Source: Woeseiaceae bacterium
Lineage (GTDB): Bacteria > Pseudomonadota > Gammaproteobacteria > Steroidobacterales > Woeseiaceae
Direction of reading: 5' to 3'
DNA length: 43,298 nt
Assembly: GCA_021773055.1 (NCBI GenBank)
Contig: JAJFKV010000077.1
Span: 1 to 43,298 of the forward strand
The notes beneath the pieces were generated by a model that had not been told where the DNA came from, searched no databases, and was given only the letters and a program-made list of their open reading frames with translations. This document shows, one piece after another, positions 36,984 to 43,298 of this stretch. Position 1 is the first letter of the stretch; each line of letters starts with the position of its first letter. The translations under genes and the position numbers were made by a program.

Positions 36984-36989
36984 CAGCTT

Positions 36990-37829
36990 ATGAGCATTTC
37001 ATTTCGAAACATAGTTATTGTCGGAAAACACGACGAACCTCGAGTCACCGGTCCTTTAAAGAGCCTTAGTGAGTATTTGACAAAAGCTGGTGCGGCCTTG
37101 CTTTCGAGCGAGGCCATTGAGGACGCCGACCTCGTTATCGCGATCGGTGGCGACGGCACGATGCTTTACGCCAGCCGCCTGGCGCGCGAATCCGGCACAC
37201 CGATACTCGGTATCAACCGGGGTCGCCTGGGATTTCTCGCGGACGTAACGCCAGACGAGATGATCACCAGTGTCGAAAATGTTCTCCAGGGAAATTTCAC
37301 AACAGACTCTCGCCTGCTACTGGAAGCACGATTGCGCCACGAAAATGGTGATGAAGAGGTCGCTTACGCCTTGAATGACGTCGTATTGCAACGCCGTGAA
37401 ACAGGCCGCATGGTCGATTTCGAAGCTCGCGTCGCAGGGCAGTACGTCAATACCCATTCCGGCGACGGACTGATTATCGCGACGCCAACGGGGTCAACCG
37501 CTTATGCGCTTAGTTGCGGTGGCCCAATTGTCGAGCCGCAACTGGACGTCGTTATTGTTGTTCCTGTCTGCCCGCACACATTGACCGACCGGCCAATTGT
37601 TGTCTCTGCCAATCAACCCGTCGAAGTCTCCTTGCTACAACGTGATGACACGAAAGCCGAAATTACTGTCGACGGCTTTTCCATGGGCGGCATCGTTCCG
37701 GGCGATAATCTGCAGATATCGGCCGCAAAAAACCGGGTTACACTCGTCCACCCGCCCGGCTATGATTTCTACGAAATATTGCGCTCCAAACTTTTCTGGG
37801 GCCGCGACAACCGAAAACGAGACACTTAA
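36990..37829 (+). CDS. nadK: NAD kinase
   Basis: NadK phosphorylates NAD to NADP. The 279-residue protein has the GGDGTML catalytic motif (D55), the ND motif ALNDVVLQR, the substrate loop TPTGSTAYALSCGGPIVEP and the ending typical of PpnK. It lies 17 bp ahead of recN, a common pairing, and diverges from hrcA across 58 bp. Confidence 0.97.
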   Translation: MSISFRNIVIVGKHDEPRVTGPLKSLSEYLTKAGAALLSSEAIEDADLVIAIGGDGTMLYASRLARESGTPILGINRGRLGFLADVTPDEMITSVENVLQGNFTTDSRLLLEARLRHENGDEEVAYALNDVVLQRRETGRMVDFEARVAGQYVNTHSGDGLIIATPTGSTAYALSCGGPIVEPQLDVVIVVPVCPHTLTDRPIVVSANQPVEVSLLQRDDTKAEITVDGFSMGGIVPGDNLQISAAKNRVTLVHPPGYDFYEILRSKLFWGRDNRKRDT

Positions 37830-37846
37830 GGTTCTGGAATTCTGAC

Positions 37847-39529
37847 ATGTTGATGAACTTGCAAGTCCGTGACTTCGCGATCGTCGAGAAGATCGATATT
37901 GAGTTCGACTCCGGCATGACCGTCCTGACCGGCGAGACTGGCGCGGGCAAATCGATTCTTGTCGACGCCCTCGGCCTGGTTCTTGGCGAACGCGGTAATG
38001 CACAACTGGTTAGGGATGGCGCACGACGCGCGGAATTCGCCGCTGGATTCGATGTGTCCAATCTCGAAACTGTATGCGCGTGGCTCGTTGAACAGGCGCT
38101 GGATCTGGACGGCGAATGCTTGTTGCGGCGAGTTATCAATGCCGATGGCCGCTCTCGCGCGTTCATTAATGGCAATGCCGTGCCGCTGTCGCAGCTTAAG
38201 AGTATCGGCGAGTTGTTGCTGGACATTCACGGCCAACACTTCCACCAATCGCTTGCACGACGGCCGATTCAGCGCGATTTGCTCGATCACTTTGGCGGAC
38301 TCCTTGAGCAGCGCGCCGAGGTCGCAACGATTTATTCGTCCTGGATCGCCGTTGCAGAGCGCTTGAAATCGCTACTCGATGCCGATGCCGACAGGGCCTC
38401 TCGCCTCGATTTGCTGACTTTTCAGTTGCAGGAACTCGATTCGCTCGGACTAAGCGAGAATGAAGCTAAGGAATTGAATAAAGAGCGCCAAATTCTGCAA
38501 AATAGTGGACGTCTTGTCGATGGTGTGACGACCGCTCTCGATGCGCTGGTAGATAGTGAGTCGAATAATGCGAACGGCCAGATCGCTGCAGCCACTCGAT
38601 CGCTTGAGTCCCTGGCCGAGTTCGATTCGTCTCTTGCGCCGCTGCTCGAATTGCTTAATACAGCGAGCATCCAGGTCTCGGAAGCTACAGAAAGCTTGCG
38701 CCGCTACGGCGAAGATATTGACATGGACCCGCAACGACGGGATTGGGTCGAGGAGCGTCTGGACGCGCTGCAAGTCGTTGCACGCAAGCACCGCGTCCCG
38801 GCGGATGAGCTGCTCTCTTTGCGGGTCCGGCTTCGCGACGAGCACGACGCATTGACGAATTCGGAGCAACGCGGACGAGAACTTGAGGCGCAGGCTGCCG
38901 CCATGCGAGATGATTTTCTGACAAGGGCACGCGACTTGTCCGCTGCACGCACCACCGCTGCCAATTCGTTCTCCGCGGCCGTCACAGCTGCCATGTCAGG
39001 CCTCGGCATGCCCGGCGGCACGTTTGTAGTCGCCCTGTCTAAATTGAGCGAGGAATCCGCACGCCCATGGGGGATCGACGACATCGAATTCCTCATCAGC
39101 GCCAACCCCGGTCAAAAACCTCAGCCGCTGGCAAAAATAGCGTCGGGTGGTGAGCTGTCGCGCATGAGTCTTTCGATACAGGTTATTGCGAGTGACGGCA
39201 GCGCGATCCCGACGATGGTATTCGACGAAGTCGACAGCGGTGTTGGCGGCGGCGTTGCTGAAATGGTCGGTCGGCGACTGCAGGAGATCGGCGGCAATCG
39301 CCAGGTCCTTTGTGTCACCCACCTGCCCCAGGTTGCCAGCCTGGCGGATCAACACTTCAGAATCAGCAAAGTGACCGACGGCAAGTCGACGAGAACAGGG
39401 CTGCAGGTTCTGGCTAATGAAGAACGCGTTGAAGAACTTGCCAGAATGCTCGGCGGTGTAGAGATCACGGCGAAAACGCTGGAACACGCAGCCGAAATGC
39501 TGGCCGGTGCGCGTCAGAAACGAGCCTGA
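37847..39529 (+). CDS. recN: DNA repair protein RecN
   Basis: RecN is an SMC-like ATPase that helps repair DNA double-strand breaks. The 560-residue protein has Walker A GETGAGKS (29-36), a coiled-coil middle (about 150-370), the signature KIASGGELSRMSLSIQV, and Walker B MVFDEVDSGVGGGVAEMVG. Its stop TGA abuts the fur stop on the other strand with no base between. No LexA box was seen upstream. Confidence 0.97.
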   Translation: MLMNLQVRDFAIVEKIDIEFDSGMTVLTGETGAGKSILVDALGLVLGERGNAQLVRDGARRAEFAAGFDVSNLETVCAWLVEQALDLDGECLLRRVINADGRSRAFINGNAVPLSQLKSIGELLLDIHGQHFHQSLARRPIQRDLLDHFGGLLEQRAEVATIYSSWIAVAERLKSLLDADADRASRLDLLTFQLQELDSLGLSENEAKELNKERQILQNSGRLVDGVTTALDALVDSESNNANGQIAAATRSLESLAEFDSSLAPLLELLNTASIQVSEATESLRRYGEDIDMDPQRRDWVEERLDALQVVARKHRVPADELLSLRVRLRDEHDALTNSEQRGRELEAQAAAMRDDFLTRARDLSAARTTAANSFSAAVTAAMSGLGMPGGTFVVALSKLSEESARPWGIDDIEFLISANPGQKPQPLAKIASGGELSRMSLSIQVIASDGSAIPTMVFDEVDSGVGGGVAEMVGRRLQEIGGNRQVLCVTHLPQVASLADQHFRISKVTDGKSTRTGLQVLANEERVEELARMLGGVEITAKTLEHAAEMLAGARQKRA

Positions 39530-39949
39530 TTAGCTGTCGGAGCCGTCTTTTTTCGCTTTTACGTAGAGCACCAGGCTATGGTCCAGAAGCTCGAAACCAT
39601 GTTTTTCCGCGATATCGTGCTGGATTTTCTCGATTTCTTCGCTGATGAATTCAATAACCTCACCGGACTCCACCACCACCATGTGGTCATGATGCTCACC
39701 CTCGTCCAGCTCAAATATTGAATGCCCACCCTCGAAATTGTGTCGTGTCACGAGTCCGGCCGCCTCAAACTGAGTAAGCACGCGGTAGACCGTCGCCAGA
39801 CCAATATCCTCGCCTTCTTGCAGCAATTGTTTGTATATGTCTTCAGCGCTCATATGGCGCAATCTGGAGTCTTCCAGGATCTCCAGGATTTTTAACCGTG
39901 GCAAGGTGACCTTGAGGCCCGCCTGGCGAAGTTCTTTTCTTTGCTGCAT
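39530..39949 (-). CDS. fur: ferric uptake regulator Fur (no cysteines)
   Basis: Fur is the Fe2+-dependent repressor of iron-uptake genes. I start at the ATG at 39949 (139 residues, opening MQQRKELRQAGLKVTLPRLK); a frame to 40003 adds 18 unconserved residues. The DNA-binding helix region (SAEDIYKQLLQEGEDIGLAT, VYRVL) and the metal-site His-rich EGEHHDHM are intact. The usual structural-zinc CxxC is replaced (VVVESGEV instead of a Cys-x-x-Cys), and no Cys is present anywhere in the protein. Some Fur proteins, for example in Pseudomonas, also lack this full motif. It diverges from bamE. Confidence 0.95.
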   Translation of the reverse strand: MQQRKELRQAGLKVTLPRLKILEILEDSRLRHMSAEDIYKQLLQEGEDIGLATVYRVLTQFEAAGLVTRHNFEGGHSIFELDEGEHHDHMVVVESGEVIEFISEEIEKIQHDIAEKHGFELLDHSLVLYVKAKKDGSDS

Positions 39950-39980
39950 GAAATAGCTCTCACAGGTATGATGCGCGCCT

Positions 39981-40009
39981 ATTATGACAATGTGGCTGAA
40001 CATTTTCAG
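39981..40009 (-). promoter_or_regulatory. fur promoter with overlapping inverted repeat
   Basis: Minus-strand CTGAAA (40009-40004) and CATAAT (39986-39981, 5 of 6 bases to the -10 consensus) are 17 bp apart. A perfect inverted repeat GCTGAA-CATT-TTCAGC (39995-40010) covers the -35 box and may bind a regulator. No Fur-box is obvious. Confidence 0.45.
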
Positions 40010-40035
40010 CCCGAAACGTTCAGACGACTATAACT

Positions 40036-40362
40036 ATGCACAAAACGATCCTGCTTTTTCTCACAATTTTCTGCTTTGCGCTGGCGAGCGGCTGTGTTTA
40101 TCGCGCGGCAATTTCACAAGGAAATCTGATTGAGCAAGAGGATCTCGACCAGGTCGAGGTTGGCATGACCGTCAACCAGGTGCGCTTCCTGCTCGGAACA
40201 CCGATGATCGATGACCCCTTTTCGAGGAATCGTTGGGACTACGTTTATTACCTCAAAATCAAGCGTAATGACGCCGTAAGAAAGCGTTGGGTATCGGTTT
40301 TTTTCGTCGACGAATTAGTCAGCGAGATTCGAAAAGACCAGGAGCTCGATCCGTCCCTCTAG
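40036..40362 (+). CDS. bamE: outer membrane assembly lipoprotein BamE (SmpA/OmlA)
   Basis: BamE is a lipoprotein of the BAM complex. The 108-residue protein has a signal peptide and lipobox LASGC (Cys at 20), then the SmpA/OmlA domain with LDQVEVGMTVNQVRFLLGTP and WDYVYYLK. It is divergent from fur and convergent with rnfH, sharing a CTAG with its stop codon. This fur-bamE neighbourhood is conserved in many gammaproteobacteria. Confidence 0.97.
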   Translation: MHKTILLFLTIFCFALASGCVYRAAISQGNLIEQEDLDQVEVGMTVNQVRFLLGTPMIDDPFSRNRWDYVYYLKIKRNDAVRKRWVSVFFVDELVSEIRKDQELDPSL

Positions 40363-40676
40363 TCTATATCCGCGCCACTCATTGTTCGGCCGGATAACGC
40401 GAGTTGCCGACGCGCCTCTCGCGGATCGAGTTGCAGAGGTCTGTAGAGTTCTATTCGATCGCCTTTCTTGACGACTCGATCGCTCGCCACCTCTTGGCCC
40501 CAGATGCCCAGGGCAAGAGTATCAATATCGCAATCTTCACACGCCTCGCGCAAACCACTCTTCGACACTGCCTCGGCAACCGACGCACCACAGCGTACGG
40601 ATATCCTCCGCAGCCACTGCCGGTCCGGTAACGCAAGAACGATTTCTACCTCGATATCCGACATCAGCAGACTCAA
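40359..40676 (-). CDS. rnfH: RnfH family ubiquitin-like protein
   Basis: RnfH (UPF0125, YfjF) is a small beta-grasp protein of unknown function. The 105-residue protein has EIVLALPDRQWLRRI, the CDIDTLALGIWGQ stretch and the ending RIELYRPLQLDPREARR, all typical. Its ATG overlaps the ratA stop by four bases, so the two are coupled, a pairing proposed as a toxin-antitoxin-like unit (RatAB) in E. coli. Confidence 0.95.
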   Translation of the reverse strand: MSLLMSDIEVEIVLALPDRQWLRRISVRCGASVAEAVSKSGLREACEDCDIDTLALGIWGQEVASDRVVKKGDRIELYRPLQLDPREARRQLALSGRTMSGADID

Positions 40677-41104
40677 CCGTAGATTTCGTTCGCGCGTTGC
40701 GTAAACGAATCGATGAGAGAGTTACAGGTGCTTTCAAAGTAGCGTCCGAACAATGATTCCAATACTCGATTCTCAAACTCGAATTCAAGGTCGAGCGATA
40801 CCTTGCTGCCATCATCACCCAGTTGTTCAAACACCCAGCCACCGGCCAGATGTCGAAATGGCCCGCCCACCAGCGCGATACCCATCGCCAGACCAGGCTG
40901 TAAAGTGTTGCGGGTGCGAAATGATTTCCTGACACCGCCGCGTTGCAATTCGAGCGACGCGTCGATGGTTTCCGCATCTCGAGAATGCAATGTGGCCCCT
41001 GTGCACCACGGCAGAAAATCAGGGTAGGCCTGAAAGTCTTCGACCAATGCGTACATCTGGTCAGCCGAATACGGTACTAATGCACTACGGCTGACCTTGC
41101 GCAC
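40673..41104 (-). CDS. ratA: ribosome association toxin RatA (START-like)
   Basis: RatA is a START/polyketide-cyclase-fold protein; in E. coli it blocks 70S assembly, while relatives (Coq10-like) bind quinones. The 143-residue protein has SALVPYSADQMYALVEDFQA, YPDFLPWCTGA and a C-terminal SLDLEFEFENRVLESLFG. It sits between the SNF transporter (9 bp upstream) and rnfH. The true role here cannot be decided from sequence. Confidence 0.95.
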   Translation of the reverse strand: MRKVSRSALVPYSADQMYALVEDFQAYPDFLPWCTGATLHSRDAETIDASLELQRGGVRKSFRTRNTLQPGLAMGIALVGGPFRHLAGGWVFEQLGDDGSKVSLDLEFEFENRVLESLFGRYFESTCNSLIDSFTQRANEIYG

Positions 41105-41113
41105 AAGAGCCCG

Positions 41114-42484
41114 TCAGGTAATCGCGTTGATCAGCACGAACAGAATACCGATCGGCGCGACGAATCGAGCCAATAGTCGCCAGGCTCTATAGATTCCACC
41201 TGAACCGCCGAGCTCATCGGCTGTTGAGTTTCGACACATTACCCAGCCGGCGAAAACAGCAATTAACATCCCGCCTAGCGGCAACATGATGTTACTCGTC
41301 AGATAGTCAACATTGTCGTAGATCGTGCCGGCGAGAAACTTGACGTCGGACAACACGTTAAATGACAGAACAGTGCCAAATCCAAGTAGCCAGATAACGC
41401 CACCGATAATGATCGCCGCTTGCGTCCGAGTTCGATTGTGATGCTCAACCAGCCAGGCGACAGCCGGCTCCATCAAACCAAGTGCGGAGGTCCATGCGGC
41501 AAACGCCAACAAGATGAAGAAGATTGTCGAGAAGAATGCTCCGCCTGGCATCTGTCCCAGTGCGAGCGGCAGGGTTTGGAACACCAGACCGGGGCCAGCA
41601 TCAACCTGCAGACCGTTGCCGAAGACCAGCGGAAAGATAACAAGCCCAGCTAGAATCGCGATGGAAGTATCCGCGATTACAACCGTAGCCGAGGCACCGG
41701 CAATCGACGTTTCCTCCGGCAAATAGGCTCCGTACGCCATAATCGCGCCCATACCTATCGATAACGTAAAGAACGCCTGGCCCATTGCGGCAAGTACACT
41801 GTTCCATCCCAGTTTGCTGAAATCGGGCGTAAACATGAATTCCACGCCAGTCGCGAAATAACCAGAATTAATCGAGTATCCCAGCAATACAATCATCATT
41901 ATCAGAAGTGCTGGCACCATAAAACGAACCGCCTGCTCAAGGCCGCGTTCTACGCCGCGCGCAACGACAAAAATGGTCAAACCCATAAACAAGGTATGAA
42001 CCAGTGACGTTATACCCGTATTAAGCTTGAACGCTTCGTGATCCGCGACCACCTGAGCCGCTGTGGCGCCCGCAAACGTGCCGGTTGCACTCTTGACAAT
42101 GTACGAAAGAGTCCAGCCCGCGATGACGCTGTAATAGGAAAGTATGAGAATACCTGCAACAACTCCAAGCGTTCCGAGCCACCGCCAATGTGCAGAGCTG
42201 CCCTCCTCCTTGCCCAGTAGTTCCATGGTTGCGATAGGGTTGCGTCGGCCGCGGCGGCCAATCAGGATTTCCGACATCATGACCGGCATACCAATAGCAA
42301 ACACACAAACCAGGTACACCAGCACAAACGCCCCTCCGCCATTTTCGCCGACGACATAGGGAAACTTCCAGATATTGCCGAGCCCGACAGCAGACCCTGT
42401 GACTGCAAGAATAAAGGCCATCCGCGATGACCAGTGGCCGTGAAGTGAGGTGCGTTTTTCGCCGCCCGCCTGATTACTTAGCAT
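41114..42484 (-). CDS. sodium-dependent transporter, neurotransmitter:sodium symporter (SNF) family
   Basis: This is a LeuT-fold Na+-coupled symporter with about 11-12 membrane helices. The first helix has the family hallmark SRMAFILAVTGSAVGLGNIWKF (split here), followed by FPYVVGENGGGAFVLVYLVC. A GMGAIMAYGAYLP-type stretch lies in helix 6. Substrate is unknown; amino acids are likely. I start at the ATG at 42484 (456 residues) rather than 42529, since the extra 15 residues lack family character. It is placed between smpB (divergent) and ratA, an accessory addition to the usual order. Confidence 0.93.
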   Translation of the reverse strand: MLSNQAGGEKRTSLHGHWSSRMAFILAVTGSAVGLGNIWKFPYVVGENGGGAFVLVYLVCVFAIGMPVMMSEILIGRRGRRNPIATMELLGKEEGSSAHWRWLGTLGVVAGILILSYYSVIAGWTLSYIVKSATGTFAGATAAQVVADHEAFKLNTGITSLVHTLFMGLTIFVVARGVERGLEQAVRFMVPALLIMMIVLLGYSINSGYFATGVEFMFTPDFSKLGWNSVLAAMGQAFFTLSIGMGAIMAYGAYLPEETSIAGASATVVIADTSIAILAGLVIFPLVFGNGLQVDAGPGLVFQTLPLALGQMPGGAFFSTIFFILLAFAAWTSALGLMEPAVAWLVEHHNRTRTQAAIIIGGVIWLLGFGTVLSFNVLSDVKFLAGTIYDNVDYLTSNIMLPLGGMLIAVFAGWVMCRNSTADELGGSGGIYRAWRLLARFVAPIGILFVLINAIT

Positions 42485-42557
42485 TGTTTTTTTCTCAAAT
42501 CGGCAAAGATTGTCGCGATTCTTATACAAAACCGGGTGCCTGACAACGCTTAAGCCC

Positions 42558-42563
42558 TATAAT
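42558..42563 (+). promoter_or_regulatory. -10 box upstream of smpB
   Basis: A perfect TATAAT lies 45 bp upstream of the smpB ATG. No good -35 box appears at 16-18 bp. The promoter call is therefore partial. Confidence 0.4.
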
Positions 42564-42608
42564 CCGCCACTCATCTACACAGCCCGGCGCCGCTAGCCTG
42601 CAGATTTT

Positions 42609-43082
42609 ATGAGTAAAAAGAACACAAAAAAACCATCCGGAAACGTCATTGCGCTCAATCGCAAGGCACGTCACGACTATTTTATTGAGGATACTTTTGA
42701 GGCTGGACTGTCTCTGGAGGGCTGGGAGGTCAAGAGCATGCGTGAGGGCCGAGCGCAGATCACCGAGGCCTATGTGAATCTACATAAAGGCGAGGCCTGG
42801 CTTGTTGGTGCCCACTTTTCGCCGCTGAATACTGCCTCCACGCATATTAAGACGAATCCGACCCGCTCGCGCAAATTGCTGCTGCACCGGAATGAACTGG
42901 ACCGCCTGACGGGAGCGGTCGATCGCAAAGGCTATGCGCTCATCCCTCTGAACCTTCACTGGCACAAGGGTCGTGCCAAACTGGACGTTGGCCTTGGCAA
43001 GGGAAAGAAGCAGCATGACAAACGCGCCGACAAAAAAGATCAGGACTGGCAGCGCCAAAAAGCTCGAATCCTGAAGAAATGA
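42609..43082 (+). CDS. smpB: SsrA-binding protein SmpB
   Basis: SmpB binds tmRNA and brings it to stalled ribosomes for trans-translation. The 157-residue protein has [35 protein letters not shown] and a basic C-terminal tail ([20 protein letters not shown]) that acts in the ribosomal mRNA channel. It lies about 80 bp before the tmRNA gene, as is common. Confidence 0.98.
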   Translation: MSKKNTKKPSGNVIALNRKARHDYFIEDTFEAGLSLEGWEVKSMREGRAQITEAYVNLHKGEAWLVGAHFSPLNTASTHIKTNPTRSRKLLLHRNELDRLTGAVDRKGYALIPLNLHWHKGRAKLDVGLGKGKKQHDKRADKKDQDWQRQKARILKK

Positions 43083-43124
43083 CACCCGGCGGCACCGAAA
43101 AAGCCCAATTCGCGATTGGCAAGC

Positions 43125-43152
43125 TTGTATTTGGCCAAATGCCCCCTACACT
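43125..43152 (+). promoter_or_regulatory. ssrA (tmRNA) promoter
   Basis: TTGTAT (43125-43130) and TACACT (43147-43152) are 16 bp apart, with a predicted start a few bases before the tmRNA 5' end at 43163. Confidence 0.55.
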
Positions 43153-43162
43153 AGTCGGACAC

Positions 43163-43298
43163 GGGGGTGACATGGCTTCGACGTGGGTCGCGAAACTCCG
43201 AGTGCATGCCGAGGGACAGAGTACCTCGTAAATCCAACTGTAAAACTTATAGTTGCCAACGAAGACAACTACGCTTTAGCTGCTTAAAAACCAGTTTG
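43163..43298 (+). ncRNA. ssrA: tmRNA (ssrA), 5' part, cut by window edge
   Basis: The 5' end GGGGGTGACATGGCTTCGAC and GTGCATGCCGAGG match bacterial tmRNA. The tag reading frame resumes at GCC (43255) and reads ANEDNYALAA before TAA (43285-43287), so with the alanine from the tRNA-like domain the appended peptide is AANEDNYALAA. This is one of the standard gammaproteobacterial tags. The 3' half, including the CCA-bearing acceptor stem, lies beyond the window. Confidence 0.97.

Noticed and set aside
1..43298. CRISPR arrays, insertion sequences or phage genes
   Set aside because: No regularly spaced repeats, transposase, integrase or phage structural genes were seen; the only direct repeats are the tRNA-like pair and the carB-greA tandem.

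Overview
This window is a chromosomal housekeeping segment of a gammaproteobacterium. Three things point there: the gene order, separate (unfused) nuoC and nuoD, and a heat-shock cluster with hrcA plus sigma32-type promoters. The order nadK/recN/fur/bamE/rnfH/ratA/smpB/ssrA, hrcA-grpE-dnaK-dnaJ-dapB, carA-carB-greA, yhbY/rlmE-ftsH-folP-glmM, tpiA-secG-tRNA-Leu is the classic backbone seen in Pseudomonas, Xanthomonadales and relatives. A free-living, deep-branching (possibly marine) lineage is plausible, but I cannot name a genus from sequence alone.

Layout, left to right. 1-1831 (minus): a cut-off DUF779 gene behind an NAD-dependent aldehyde dehydrogenase. 1832-4260: an accessory-looking stretch with a CNNM/CorC-type transporter (plus strand) flanked by two 32-bp direct repeats that resemble a tRNA 3' end, then a higB-higA toxin-antitoxin pair. 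4262-4338 (minus): initiator tRNA-fMet. 4390-19369 (minus): an unknown two-TM membrane protein, then the complete 14-gene NADH:quinone oxidoreductase (complex I) operon nuoA-N. 19546-20856 (minus): tRNA-Leu(GAG), secG, tpiA. 20943-25691 (minus): rlmE-ftsH-folP-glmM. 25749-26057 (plus): yhbY. 26066-31026 (minus): carA-carB-greA. 31222-36931 (minus): hrcA-grpE-dnaK-dnaJ-dapB. 36990-39529 (plus): nadK-recN. Then fur (minus), bamE (plus), rnfH and ratA (minus), a sodium:neurotransmitter-symporter-family transporter (minus), smpB (plus) and the 5' part of tmRNA (ssrA, plus).

The genes form a few working units: respiratory complex I; the DnaK chaperone system with its HrcA repressor and sigma32-like promoters; carbamoyl-phosphate synthesis coupled to GreA; envelope and protein quality control (FtsH, SecG, BamE, GlmM); and trans-translation (SmpB with tmRNA, tag ANEDNYALAA).

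Most of the window is ordinary. The points that merit a second look are: a 17-bp tandem repeat between carB and greA that makes a chain of ATGA-overlapping six-codon mini-ORFs leading into greA; dapB having no ATG/GTG/TTG upstream of its nucleotide-binding motif (an ATC with a good ribosome site sits there); tRNA-fMet-like repeats and a synteny break next to the tRNA-fMet gene; an SD-less, overlapping divergent promoter pair for hrcA/nadK; and a cysteine-free Fur. No intergenic stretch exceeds 300 bases; the longest is about 291 bases (1832-2122).
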